Part shown: positions 22,789 to 36,843 of the stretch, in pieces
Layout of the letters: the number at the start of each line of letters is the position of its first letter
How positions within the stretch are numbered: the stretch's first letter is position 1
Assembly (NCBI RefSeq): GCF_000150275.1
Contig: NW_002060949.1
Coordinates: 5,363,240 to 5,427,239 of the forward strand
DNA from: Trichoplax adhaerens
Lineage: Eukaryota > Placozoa > Uniplacotomia > Trichoplacea > Trichoplacidae
DNA length: 64,000 bases
Reading direction: 5' to 3'
Made by a program: the position numbers and the translations under genes
Notes under the pieces: generated by a model
The model's database searches: none
Told to the model about the DNA's origin: nothing
What the model saw: only the letters and a program-made list of their open reading frames with translations

Positions 22789-25098
22789 CTAATTTCTACC
22801 AGGTAAACGATTAATTTGACGTTCAATAACGATAGTCCCACTAATAATGTCATATGCGGTTCTTCCATGCTTGAATAACATAATTGTTAAAATAACAGGA
22901 AAGAAAAACATGGTAGAAAAGTTCTTTATCACAGACCTCATGATAGACCTATATTGAAAAAGCGATACGGTGTTAAGTTTGAGCGTGACATACAACTATG
23001 AGAGGACAATGAATTATAAGGAGATAGGGCTTTCATTATTCAGTAGTAATAACACATTGCTAAGACTAGAAGTATTCTTGGTTAAATGTTACCTAGTTCT
23101 ATGTTAATGTAAACAGAATCAGTATACATATTCAAATTTAATTTATCAAACCTTTGCCAGTTTAAACTATCTCCTGGAAATACTTGTACGTATCCGTGAT
23201 TGTTTCCTGTATTGCCATCATCGATAATAGCATCACATGCAATTACCTGTATACCAACAATTAACTTCCCAATTGTCATACCGTTACCAACGCCTTTGTA
23301 CAGGCAAATAGTCTTCAATGAAGAGTAATATTTACACGTCATATAATTTTAAAAACTTTCAAGTATATTAGGGCTATGCACAATTGTATCAGCCAATAAA
23401 GTTACGTGATTGATTAATGTTATATTAAGAGTAAGTAAACCCCACGATAACGCTTGTTAGAGAATAGAATTACGGCAAAGTTGCATTGCTACTGCTGCTT
23501 AGCTGTACACTGTAAGTCTATATGCCATAGATACAGTATAATAAAGACTGCATAATAATCCAGGTCGTACATATTGGAATAATCCAGCAGAAAATAGCAA
23601 TTATAACTCTTTATCGATACCATACAGTAGGTTAAAATACAGTAACTACGAGTCTGTGAGCACACAAGAGTCTAATCAAACCTAATACGTAACATAGCTG
23701 CTTATCCTATAGATTAATTTATGTTAGCATATAGTAAATACCATTTAACAGTACAGTACATTGTAAAAGCTCTATTTGTTAAAGCTTCTCTAGAAGTAAC
23801 CATTAGTAATAACTTAGCACTAACAGGGACTACTAAAACACGTAATTTCTAGCATAACTATCCTAAAATATACAGTAGACATTTTATGTTACCTTACATA
23901 CCTCAATAATGAAGACAAATATTCTATAAAATATCGCGTAAACGATAATCAATTGTAAATCTTCGGCGTTGTATCTATCTTCTATTAAAACACGCAATTG
24001 TGCTTGAGAGAATTTAGCTTCGATCCTGTTTAGACCCGAAAAATAAAGATACATTTAAAAAAAAGTAGTCTTTAAAGCTACAGTACAAGTATACAGTATA
24101 GTAACTATTCTGAGGATAGTGAAAAGAAATGACTTTCTGAAATTGATTGGCAATACATTACTGAATGAATCTTAAAAATAGGTCGTATACAGTAGACGTT
24201 TGCAATATCAAATTATTGGACTGTATCTAATTTACTATCAACTACAATACAATAGCAATTGCAGCACTAGCTTTATGGCTTGAAGATAAGCAAGGTGATC
24301 AATGCTGACGAATAACCAATTTCATTGTGATTGATATTAGATACTAAAATCAAATCAGTTTGACAAAAGTAATTACTGAATTGTTTGGAATTATCAATAT
24401 GAAAACTCACCCGTGATAAGACAATATCATGGTTTTAACTGTGAAGATTATGAGAAAGTCAATCATTTCAGCAAATACCCTTTTTGCAAGACTTGCAGGT
24501 TTAACTCCTATTCAATAAAAACAAGTATTCAATCCAAGCTATTCGCTGTAAACATGCACTAAAATATTGATGTAGACGTGTAACAATTTTCTTCATGTAC
24601 GAATATCTACATTAGATGTATATCGTTAACAGGTACACTGGTACAGTACAGTGCTCCATTAGATAAAATGCATGTAGTGACTAATGATTCAATCTACAAG
24701 TCAGTCTTTAGCTAAATGAGAGCAATTTCCAAACCTTGCTGTCTATTGAGGAGACGAGTTGTGCGCCTGATGTGAGTTGACGAATTGGTATTGGTTGTAC
24801 TTGGTGATTGATTGCTATTGGGCTGATTTCTGTTTATTTGGTTGTTTTTGTAATAATTATTATAATGTAATAATGCCATATAATGATTGTAGTAATAGTA
24901 GTAGTAGAAATAATATTGCCATATCCTAGTCAACGTGTGGATATCGTTTTTATTTACACCGTGATTATGATCACCGCCATTATTTTTGGCTTCATTTTGA
25001 TTGTCTGGCGTATCTTTTCCCCCTTGATCGTTCTCCTCCTTTTGGTTTCTTTGTTTTAAATCGTTATCGTTCTGACGGCTGCCAACGGATGTCGCCAT
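22789..25098 (-). CDS. FAM8A1: FAM8A1-like RDD-family membrane protein, 5 exons, 301 aa
   Basis: FAM8A1 is an ER membrane protein known in mammals as a cofactor of the HRD1 ubiquitin-ligase (ERAD) complex. Exons: 22789–22948, 23152–23312, 23902–24025, 24411–24507, 24735–25098; phases close to 301 codons. The first 120 or so residues are hydrophilic, Asn/Gln/Asp-rich, with a Tyr-rich stretch (YYFYYYYYYNHY). The rest is the RDD domain, with hydrophobic segments around FAEMIDFLIIFTVKTMI, LQLIIVYAIFYRIFVFI and MFFFPVILTIMLF. Family marks are the GMTIGKLIVGIQVIACD loop and the terminal HGRTAYDIISGTIVI. The start is the first ATG of the long N-terminal exon. Similarity to vertebrate FAM8A1 is clear over exons 2–5; the N-terminus is not conserved. 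The in vivo role here is inferred from the family. Confidence 0.92.
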
Positions 25099-27136
25099 GA
25101 TGCTAATTTGCGCAATAAATAATACTATTTCTCCCTTGTTTTTAGATTGTTATTAAATATAAAGTCATAATCAAGTGGATTTTATAAGCCACAGTCGAGT
25201 TTCGCGTTAGTAATACTAATCTTCGCTCAACAACTGTAAGACGTCCACTGGCACTTGTGACTTGTGACTAGGTTACCTGGGTAATATACTGTAGGCTCTT
25301 CCGTCCGTCCCATACACATGGTAGACTGTATCACACACCCGGCAATATACAGTATACTACCCGGCCATAACCTTGTCAAAATATCATTCCTGTAGAATTT
25401 CTATTAGGACTACAAATGTCAAGCGGAGAAGAGATTTTTCTCTGATCTCTATAAATGACGAATAACCCAGCGTATATATTGAATAAAATATTCCATATTT
25501 TGCCTAAAAAATCTATAGTGAGATACTAACGTTGGCCTACTGTGTACTCAGTGTGCAGTACTGTGAAGTCACGGCAGTGTACGTCTATACTGCAATATAG
25601 TACGCGTCAAAATGGGATTCCTTCACAATTTCGATTAGGACTACAAATGCCAAGTGGAGAAGAGATTTTCCTCTGACCTCTATACATTACGAATAACTAC
25701 CTACATACTGAATAAAATATTCTATATTTTACCGTAAAAATCGACAGCGTTGGCCCATTGTAGACTTAGTGTGCAGTCACTGCAGAATACCACTATACTG
25801 TAATATACTGTAGTATGCGTCAAAATGGGATTCCTTCACAATTTCTATTAGGACTAGAAATGTCAAGAGGAGAAGAGATTTTCTTCTGATCTCTATACAT
25901 TACGAATAACTTTACCTACATATTATAAATAAAATATTTCTATGTCAAAAATCTATAGTGAAATATTTACGTTGGCCTATTATGGACTCAGTCTGCAGTC
26001 ATTGCAGTGTATAATATAGTACGCGTCGAAATGTGATTTTTCACAATTTCTATTAGAACTAGAAATATCAAAGATCTTCCCTTAGTCTCTATAATTACGA
26101 ATAGCCCTACATACATATTGAATAAAATATTCTATATTTTGTCTTAACCTATAGCGAAATACAAACGTTGGCCCACTTGGACTCAGCGTGCAGTCATTGT
26201 AGTATACTGTACACTAGTATAATACTCTTATAGTACGCGTCAAAATGGGATTTCTTCACAATTTCTATTAGGACTAGAAAAAGGCAAAGCAGAGAAGAGA
26301 TTTCACCTAATCTCTATGTCTACTGTAGTATGAGCAAGCAGCAAAGAGCAGTATAGTGGTCATGATACAATATGGAAAGACTCTAGTACAGTATAGAAAG
26401 CTTTTAGACTTGACTACTATGTGATACTAGCTAGAATAATATTTAGAGCTAGTTTAATTAAAGAATCGACTAATTTAGATCAGATAGTGCGTACTGATAG
26501 TGAGTAAAACACAAATAAATATTTCAATTAATTAATAACAATAATCAGAAATCTTATTCGCACGCCATAGTGTGCGAATTCAGCAAGTAGTATAATAAAA
26601 TGAGTAATATAGATAGTAGTAACATCTTAAGGGTAGAATACTATAAACTGATGATAAGGGTATCTAGTTCTAAAAAACTGATAGATGAGTCGTACATGCA
26701 AATCGACCCCAAATTAAAAAATTGCATTCATCACTCTCGATATAGAATTGCAAGTATATTTCTATTTTATTCCATTTTAAGTTCCATTGGACTATTATAA
26801 AGTGATACGAAGTTGCTTAATAAATTCAATTCAATTAATCCCTTCACAAATTTTTGTTTTTCCCAAACAGGAATCGTGTTCTCAAGAATGGATCATTTAC
26901 GTGAAATCCATTGCTAATAAGATCTACGTACATTAGCGAATCCAACAAAGACAGTCTTCATTTACATTATACCAGCACATACAGCTAATTAAGGATAAAA
27001 CTGCAATCATCGTAGAAATCGTCGAATATCTTATTACAGTAGGAAAGATCATGAATCAGCTTAATCAATCAGAATAGAATTATCGTACGAGAAATATAAA
27101 TGATCCATTCAAACTGCTAAATTGACCCAGGAGTAT
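25099..27136. other. intergenic DNA with tandem array, FAM8A1 to WDR35
   Basis: Contains the ~210-bp array at 25375–26325 and AT-rich DNA. An open frame at 26600–26800 has no recognisable domain. A small hairpin (TTCGCAC/GTGCGAA) lies near 26565–26585. Confidence 0.6.
25375..26325. repeat. ~210-bp satellite-like tandem array, 5 units
   Basis: Units start at 25375, 25606, 25819, 26025 and 26239 (periods about 231, 213, 206, 214), each opening with GTCAAAATGGGATTCCTTCA and continuing through CAATTTCTATTAGGACTA, GAGAAGAGATTTTC, TCTCTATA.ATTACGAATA, ATACTGAATAAAATATTC, ACGTTGGCC and GTGTGCAGTCA. The last unit is truncated near 26325. Units keep register, with scattered substitutions. Confidence 0.9.
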
Positions 27137-30100
27137 CTAGTAATAGCTATCGTTTAAATTAGATTGCGATTTATTATAGAGGGGCGTATGACATAACGGG
27201 CAATTTTGTAAGCGAATAATTTCCTGCTCAAAAGCCTTATGCTTACAAACGTTACACATCCAGAAATGATAACTCATTACTGGCCGACCTGTGACAATGC
27301 AAATTGGAAAATTGTTCTCACAGTTCGGACAAACTGGTAAGTAATCTGGGATAAGAGTCTCGCAATGGGAACATTCCGCCTTATTATTTCGGATATCTTT
27401 GGGTGGATGCCTGAAATAAGCAATTACAATCGGCGGATGAATATAAATTAGATCTTCGTAGAAATACTAACTTAGAGTACTTAATCTACGATATACAAGG
27501 GAGTAACGCAAGGGATAACCATTCTAGTCTTGACTAACCTGCTAAAGATATCTAATGCAAGATCTTCATAACTCTGCCTCTGACTATCAGTAAAACTTTC
27601 CATACTCTCTAACTTTATAAAGGCCTATAATAAAATCAATGCAATCGTTATAGTATTTCTTTCTGATCATGGAACATAATGTATCAATTAATTACATTTT
27701 ACTATAATGCTCGTGTAATAATGCTGTAGCAAACCTTGGATGCTATTCCGTAGCATTTATTAGAAATGCTAGCCAAGACCAAAAGCGAATAAACTCTCTC
27801 GGAGTCAATGAAGTCTTCAAAATCGCGTAAGTGTAAAGCCTAGAGGTAATCAATCTACTGTTACATAGCAAATATCTAATGATATGATAATGATTAAGTG
27901 GAAAAATCTTCAATAGCAAATTGAGGTCAAAACTTATCATTACCGTTTTCATTGCTGCATCAAATTGGCCATCATAGAGTTGTCTCTGAGCCAATAAATA
28001 GAAGTGGAATGCCTACGGAAATTATGATAAAAATTTCATGACTTGGCCTATCCAAGCATCTATAGCTCATAGGTATGAGTGTTACTAATCTTCTCTGTAA
28101 TTAAAATAAGATAGTAATGATATTCTATTCCGGCTTTTATAATTATACAAATTATTGTAGGCCTTATTATCGTCTACATACAGTACTTTGACAAAATGTC
28201 CTTAAACATCTCTTGTTTTATAACAGGTCAATTTTAACTAATCATACATTACTATTAATAAGCAAGTTTCTGCGAAATAATCTTGTAAAAATCACTACAA
28301 ATAGGTAACATCATTCCGTGAAATAACCATTGATTTCATAATATTACCTCAGCTCCACGCCATGCATTGTCCATTGTCTTGGTATCTCCATCCATGCTAT
28401 CTCCATCTACAAAAAGGCTGGTCAGAGTTGCAGTTGTCTACCAGATATTATAGCATGCAGTTAGATATACTATTAAAGAAGTAATAAAGTAATTGATAAT
28501 TGGCAATCTAAAATTTACATTGTCTTGTCCAGATGTTCCTTGTACACGTTGTTTCATATAAGAAACATGATTCTCCACCTAAAGAATTTTAATTCAAGCA
28601 ATTTCTAATTAAGAATTATTTGAAATAAACTTCAATGAATTATTATATTTCACTTGAAGTACCGTAATACATAGTATAGTCTTATAATATAAGGTAGATA
28701 TCATACCATCAATGCGGCTAATACGTATAATTTCTTAGTTCGCATTGGTTTATTGCCAACTGCAGCACTTTCTTTAGCCAACTGTCGAAATTAAATTAAG
28801 CAATGATAGTAAATTAATTTTTAGTGTTTATAATATTTGGCTGGAGTTATTTTAATTTAATATCATCACAAGAATTTTTCAGGTCAAATTTTTTCCCACA
28901 ATATCGCATATGTATAGTACCTGGTATAACAATTTAGCAGCTTGGACGTGGCGACTTGCTTTACGATATAATTCGATGGCATTTAATACTTTGCTCTTTT
29001 CAAGCAAGTGAGAAGCATACTTTGCTAATAAATTATCAATTTCCTTCATATTATTGGCACGAGCTAAATTAACCGCTTGATCCCATTGATTTAAATTTAC
29101 GCATGTATCAATTGCCATCTTTATTTTACCACACTAAAATGGAGTTAACAAACACCACTTAATATGGATTTAATCAATTTTATTTATTAAAAATACAATA
29201 TATACCTTCATGTAAGATCGAACAGCTGGTTCACACATCCCAACGGTGAAAAACATATTCCCTATTTCCTGTAAGGAATAGACAATTCTTAATTATAACA
29301 AACAACATTATAGATAGATTGAATAAAATACATTAATGAAAATTTAATGCCATTAACTTGTAATACTAATAGAAGAGTATCCTAGAATTACTTACAGCTA
29401 GTAGAGGATGATTTTCAGGTACAGAATTCATTAAATTATCTAAACCTTCAAAATCTTCTAACATGTAGTAACATTCCGCTAAACGATTCTGATTATGTCC
29501 CACTACATATTGTCGAATTGCATCGCGCCTGATATCAATTAAGCCCAACACCAATGAAAGAACATAACAATTTTAGATTAAAAGACCAATCGAATAAATA
29601 TAGCTGATAATTGAATGAATGCTATGTTATGAGTATATTTATATTTGAATTCTAGTGAAATTTTTTCAACAAAGTAGTACAAATATTATCATTGTTAATT
29701 TCATTATATAGTACAAGGTTTAACGATCTGTTACAAGTATAAGGCATCATATACGAGTATATCATAAAAATTTATCTACAAGCAAGGTAATATGAAACTA
29801 ATATCATTTGCATTTATACTTATCGAAAAAATATTTATGATAAAAATCTTTACAAGTGCTTAGAAGATCTATTCTAAACCTTATTTATAGTACTAACCAA
29901 CGATGCCGATCTGCATAGTAATCGCCGATTGCGTTATGTGATTGCCTCACCAAATTATCATCACCTCCACCCCCTTCGGTTTTAAGTAATTGAGATACAC
30001 GGAACCAGTCACCAAGTTTAACACGCATATCGATAGCAAGGTCTCTGTATTAAAGCAATTATATGATAAAATCTTCAATAAATTCACAAAACTGTAAGAA

Positions 30101-33100
30101 ATCTATTAGGTATCAGTATTTAAAAAATCAAAGAAAGACTATAATTACTTATTTGATGCTAGATAATTAAAAGTTAATTTAGTGCATTAGACGATACCTT
30201 CTATCCATATCAAAATAGTAACTTTCTGCTTCATCAAATCTTTTAAAGTAAGCAGAAATTTCGGCTAACTTCTTTTTTTCACTCTAAAATATGGGAAAAT
30301 ACTAGGTCATATTTCGTTTTTAAGTAATGGCGCTTCATGATTATGACAGATTAGCCTATCATTATCCAGAGATAGGACATATACGCGTATGCTACTACAG
30401 GAACCACTATGGAAATAAAATTAAAGATTTATCTTTCAGCTAACAACTTACGTCCAATTTATGCAAACTCTTCACAAACTGAATACCCTGATAATCCAAG
30501 TATCTTACAAATGCCTTTTCAGCAATTTTTAAATCCAAATTGCTAAGGGAATACTCTGCTAAGAGTCTCCATAATCGAGGATGAGGATTTTCTTCAATAA
30601 ATTGATAGGAATCGCCTATACCAACTTCACTTTGTGCAAGAAGCTCTCGAGTATCACGTAAAGACTAAAACAAATACAATTTAGTATATTAGCTGCACTG
30701 TAGATGAAATAGGGCAAAATCCACTAATTTGTATAATTGTACTGTAACTAGCACAACATATAATTTTATATGATGATAACGTGCTATTTTGATATAGAAT
30801 GCAAAAAACTTGTATACTTCAAATTTATTAGGATTTTGCCGCATTTTACGCAGTATTAACTTACTCGTGTTTCAATATCCAAAATTAAGTTATTAGTCGG
30901 ATTGTCAGGATCCTAAATATAAATTATGCAAATTATCCACTTTAATTATCATAGTTGTAAATTTGCGCTATTTAAATAGTCTAAATAATTTCAATACAAT
31001 CTTTTGACCATGAGAAATCCATACCTTAAATACTTCATCAAGTAAAACGGATCGAACTTCCAAATCGTTGAATTTACAAATGTAACCAGAACTTGTAATC
31101 GGTTCCTTTATTTGTAATAAAAGTGTAAGCTTATCACAAAACATCGATAAAATATTTTTGTAAAATTGAATTTTAACTTATTTATATTAGGTTAGATTAT
31201 GTCGAAAATTCTAGGTCTTGCAATTAAAAATCTATTGATAAATATAACTATTTCCCCGGAAGTACGTTACTCGCAGCTAGTAATGATATTAAAGAGCTAT
31301 AATCACTATTGTTTTGGTAACAATACCTCTGGATCCATATTGCGAAAAATATACATTCTTGTCTTCTCTGTCATAGCGAATAGGTCAGGTCGATCCTATT
31401 AGTTAAGAATATTATTTAGAATCCTGCGAAATAAATAAGGCATGAAAAAGTATACAAGCAATATTCTTTATCGATAGAATCTCTTATGAAAATTAATATT
31501 TTGCCTACTTCGGCCCATTTCATATCCCAAACATCTTTCCTTTCAAAGGAGAGTTGTTCTCCTTTTTCGCCATCAGATGATACAATATCCTAAGCGTAAC
31601 CATTTAAATAAAATGTAAATATTTAGGTAATTTTTAAGATTGCTTTCATTCCGCTTGAAATTCCATTTATAACAACTTACCAAATCAAAGAATGATAAGA
31701 TACCAGAAATATCAATAAATGCTAATCGCGTTGAGTTACAGTTCAACGATAGTCTATATGGTCGACATTTTAACATATTTTTCATTTCTAGTGCAAGATG
31801 TGGTAGTGAATAGCGATGAATTGTGCCAGACTCGCGTCCCTAAAATATTTAATTAATGAGTGAGATAATTATAGTCTCTAGTTTTATTTAAAACATTCCC
31901 AAAAGGATAGAAGTTAGAGTCAGTTAGTATCTTAGTCCTATAAGACAAAGGATATGCAATTTGCTATAGCTTGCTTACCACAATCAACAATTCACTAGAA
32001 GCGCATATACAGCAAATAGGATCTTTAGTTTTCTGTAATGACCAAAATGTAAATCGATTATGATCCTACCTCCCTCAATTTATTTAAAATTTATACCCAT
32101 ATAAATTTCTATCAAATTGAAATTAGCGTAAATATAGCTATAATTGCAAATACAGATAGCATCAAGTACTGCTATTTATTTGTTATACTACCTCACGAGC
32201 TCTCTTGCTATCCGACTGCCGCTCTCCAGTACCAGATGGAACATCGTCGATGTGATAGAGTCTTCGGTACACATGATATAATGGTAATACGACATAATTT
32301 AGAAAAATCGTAGAGGGTAATGCATATTAACTTCTTAATTCAATTGCTAGGAACATATTCTTCATAACAGTAGTTAAGTAAGAGTAGGTTTGGTTTGTCA
32401 TTTTACCTTTCTCTATTATCTTTTCGCTTATTACTTGTACCAGCTAAATCAAGCGACGTTAACTTTTTAGGCGTTTTAAATTGCCAGGAGTAAAAAGCTT
32501 CTTTTGATGCAACAATGATATGAGTATCTGTTATAGCTGCGTATTCGGGCTCTGTAGAGCGTAGGACAATCGCAAGGTGAGACAATTTTTTGACCATTAA
32601 TGCAAACTTTCAGGTATCTAAGTATGCCTATGTTCGGTTGTATTGTGACTAATTATATATATAAAAAGGCTCTAGCAGGAACTCTTAAGACAATTTTGTC
32701 TTAGGGGTCCCTGGCTATAGACCGGTATTACGACGTGACTTGTAAAAAGCTTGGAGTGACCGAACATGTAACAGTGACTGATAGTTTGTATTAGAAACTT
32801 GAAAGAAATACAAATTATTCTATACTGCGATAAAAAGTAATAAAAATATCAAGAGCCAATTGCTCAAGGTTGTACTGATCTATCTGCATGGAATTTGAGC
32901 CACATTTAAAGTATATTTCTTCACAATTTAAAGAATAATTTAAGGCAACACTATAGCTGAACATCTGTCAACCATTTTAGAGGACTCGCCACGCCCTGTA
33001 ATAGTGGTCTATACTACAAGGTCATATAGCTGATCAGAAGAATTTTCTCGGTAGTTAAGTTTTGTCATTAAAATAATTGCATTAGTACTGCTGTATTAAT

Positions 33101-36100
33101 TGAATAGTAAGGTAATATACGTATACCGTAATAAACGTAGTAGCAAAGTCAATATACAATTAAAAAAGCTCATAACAGATTGGCATAAAATTAATATAAT
33201 CTTAAATTATCTGGTTGGAACATTGCATAAAAATTAATTCTCTGATATTTTTTTTACGTATGCTAAAGCATAAACTGCTATTTTATCTGTGTTTACAGTT
33301 AAACTTACTAATATCGATGTATTTAGTTTCTAGCGGCGTGCCAATAGCATTACTTAAAATTAAAACGTACTAAATCAAGTACAAAATGTCATAGTATTAT
33401 TGAAAGATGAATTTTAGTAGAAATTACATAAAAATGAATTAAAAGATACCTGACCACTACCATCAGGTGCTTTAGTGCTTATTAGACAGTAATCACCATA
33501 TGCAGTTATACCCAAGAGATTTTTTATATATTTGACAATGCACTATTGAAAATCAAATGGAATGTGAAGATTAGAAATTGCGAAAACATCAATTTGAGGA
33601 TACAAAAATAATTCTTATAATATTGAATATACATGATCGTATTAGAGAATTACCGTACCTATCTTGATGATTTAGATAGAAATGACTTACCTCCTTATTT
33701 TTAGTTTCCCAGAAAACAACACTAGAATCTTGTCGATCGGGTTTATTGAAGGCATATACTACCGTATTACCACAATAACCCCACTGGAAATATAATACAA
33801 GAAATATGTAATAAATATTTATACACTTAATATTAATCAAATAGCTTAATAGACAGTGTATTAGCAAATGAACCTTATAATCAGGCCGAATGTTAGCGAA
33901 ATAAATATAGCTGTCAATAGCTAATGACAGTCTTAAGCCATCACCATCCCAAGATAAATCGGCTAATTTCTTCCCTGGTATTCGTAATGTTCTCAAGTGC
34001 TATATTCAAATTAAATATTTATCCATTTAAAACACTTTTTCATCCAATTAATACGTATTAATTGAAATAAATTATATAAATTATTACATCTCCAAATGGG
34101 GTATAAAATAGTACAACATTTGTTTCCTTTTCCTGCATTAATATAAGAAAATAGTCAAAGTTAGCCATCTAAAAGACATTATTGGTATAAATAGAGCCAG
34201 GGAAGAACTTTTAGTCTAATAAACGAAAGTTTATATTTCTATAAGGTACCTGATTTTGTTGCAAACCACCTACAGCAAGAACAGAGCCAGTATGATTCCA
34301 CTGAACAGTGGAGATAGACAAGCCAGTATCAATGATAATCGGATCTTAGTTTAAAAATTTAAACGCATTGTTTTTATTGATTCCTGGTAATTAGGTTAAA
34401 AATTTTATATAGTCTTTAAATTTTTGTATATACTTTCATCCGTTTCCGATTTCATTAGCTGCATCTTTCCATTATCATAACATGCAACAAGAGAATGACA
34501 TTCTTGCTCTATATATCCTTCGGAACCATTATACCTAATTTTCCATATTAATTTTCGATAAATAGTATTTATCCAACAGTAAGATCATTGAAAATTTCAC
34601 CAAAAATATTTTGATGTTGTAACTTATTACCAATTAAGACCAGCTATAACGCAAGAAGTATCCGAGCAGCAGTAATTAACTAGTTTAGACTAAGCAAGGA
34701 AAAAGTATATGTGTTAACATACTAAGCATATATAGTGGAAAGATCCTTAATTAAGATATTATATGGAATGTATCATACTGTAAAATTTCCATTGTTGTCA
34801 TAAATATGGATCTCTCCATTAACTAAGCCAAATAAAATGCTTTTTCCATCAGGTGACCACTAAAAAATCCAAGATTTATTCGGTTATAAACTGTAGACAA
34901 ATTTGTAACGAATATAAAATCTTACGCTAATATATGATTATGAAAAGATATAAAGATTCTATATCATAAGACTAAAATGAATTTTCTATAACTATGAACA
35001 CTTTACTTCGCACCTCAACCCATGAAAGCTGGATTTTTAGCTCTTTTCCCCAAATTCTGTTACCGTCAACTGAACCTACAATGACAGCACCTGTAAAATA
35101 ATAAATATGTGAGATAACTATGTAATCATTGTTATATTTTAATTCTGTAATTCTCAATTAGAGACAAGTTAAAACTTAATCTTACCATCTTCGTATATAA
35201 TACAGATTTTCCCTCCATCGAAATTCCACTTCATGTCTTTAACAACACTTTTATTGCGATTGTTAACCATTTCTTCATACCACTGGCCTGTAGATAGTTA
35301 TTGAGTTATAATTTGTATAAATTTGTCTTAGCATGATAAAAAAATTATGTAAATGAAAGAAACTGTAATCTTGTGATTTCCAAGAATAATATGGATTTTA
35401 GATGTAATACTGAAATATAAAGTTATCGCTTCAACCTTTGTATAGTGTCCAAACAATAATTAACCCAAATTGATCGCTACTTGTCAGCTTCATATGTTCC
35501 ATATTCCATACTACTACTTCTACTGAACCTGAGAAGCGAAAAATTTACGTGAAGAATGTTTCACTTTTCAAGATACATATGTATACTGTATTAGTACTAG
35601 ACAACATATCCAATTATAATAGTACTCTGTATTAGCTTTATTAACCTCCATGGCCTTCAAGTGTTTGATTCATGGACAAATTACTTGGTGCAGCTAATCC
35701 CTTAACTTTGTTATCTATTACGATAGAATTAAAAATTATGTACGAAATAACTTTCGACTTACGGTATAATACGAATAAGAGAATGGTAAGAAGCAAAACA
35801 GAATGAACTCTTAATAAAATGTTGTACGTTTGATCATTACCGGACTGTATATCCAATTTAAGGACCTTGAGTAATCCATCTTCGCCTCCACACGCAATGT
35901 ATCCTTGTTCATGATTCCAGGATAAGCATCGCAGATTTGTGTTGTTTGGAATGGCAATCTGCAATTAAATAGCATGAATATAAGCCAGTTCCTTAAGTAG
36001 CGCTTCAACTAGCGATTAATCGTGATATACTCTTAAATGTAAAATTAAGAGATCATATCTAACATAAACATAAGATTATCCATAACTCTATACATCTTCG

Positions 36101-36167
36101 CTCTATTTTTTCTCTAAAACAACTTATATAAGTTTACACTTACTTTTTTGCTTAAATAGATAAACAT
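27137..36167 (-). CDS. WDR35: WDR35/IFT121, intraflagellar transport complex A subunit, 35 exons, 1183 aa
   Basis: Core of the IFT-A complex for retrograde ciliary transport and membrane-cargo entry. Exons: 27137–27410, 27539–27624, 27735–27839, 27944–28012, 28348–28437, 28519–28578, 28707–28781, 28921–29133, 29206–29268, 29396–29528, 29898–30044, 30198–30283, 30452–30664, 30865–30912, 31025–31105, 31327–31395, 31509–31589, 31681–31839, 31979–32032, 32192–32261, 32407–32606, 33450–33542, 33691–33783, 33874–33999, 34088–34132, 34250–34344, 34434–34534, 34631–34689, 34779–34859, 35014–35090, 35186–35287, 35436–35528, 35646–35714, 35841–35958, 36144–36167. Total length is close to human (about 1180 aa). 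Two N-terminal WD40 propellers ([40 protein letters not shown]), then TPR-like helices ([28 protein letters not shown]), then C-terminal Cys pairs (CSHC, CPNC, CNVC, CPLC). Start is the ATG at 36167 (MFIYLSKK). It is head-to-head with PDCD2L. Confidence 0.97.
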
Positions 36168-36843
36168 CTTATTGCCAATAGGGGATTCTCATAAGATTCA
36201 ATAAAACGTTTAATAATTTTAAGAATATTTTAAAATACACTAGCACTCAGCCTATTTGATTGATCGATTGTATCTCTTGTAATTAATTTGCTATATAGTA
36301 AAATCGTTCAATGCTTCGGGTTTTGATGCAAGTACTCGAGCATATACTATACGTTATAGTGCGTTAATGAAATCTTCGATGAAATCCTTTTTAATACTAT
36401 AGAATATGTTGAAGGCGGACGATGGTTTTAGTTCATGTTCGGTTTCCATATCAACCGGTAATGATAATGGTGCGCATGCTTAACATTTCAGATATATTAG
36501 TCTACCAATAGGTCTAGAGCTAGGAGGCAGAGAAATACTAGTATTCGCAGGTATTGTATTATACACTAGATAGCAAGTTGCGCACTAGTAGCGTACGGTA
36601 CCTTACCAGCCAACCATTCAACCTGAGCTGCTATCTGCAAAGTCTTGCAACCTGCAGGATAATCTTGGTATCATTTCTTCCGTTTTTGTTCATATCTAAG
36701 TACAGTAGATGGATTAATATTATCCAAAACATTTAAAGCAGTGAGAAATATTTAATTGCTATACAAGGTGCATACCTACATATGCTGTATATACTTGCTG
36801 TAATCATTGACAGCTTATTAGGGCATAATTTCTCTGCTAAAGC
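36168..36843. promoter_or_regulatory. candidate bidirectional promoter, WDR35/PDCD2L
   Basis: 676 bp between two divergently transcribed start codons, with no coding exon recognised. A shared promoter is inferred from position only; no TATA or initiator motif stands out. Confidence 0.4.
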
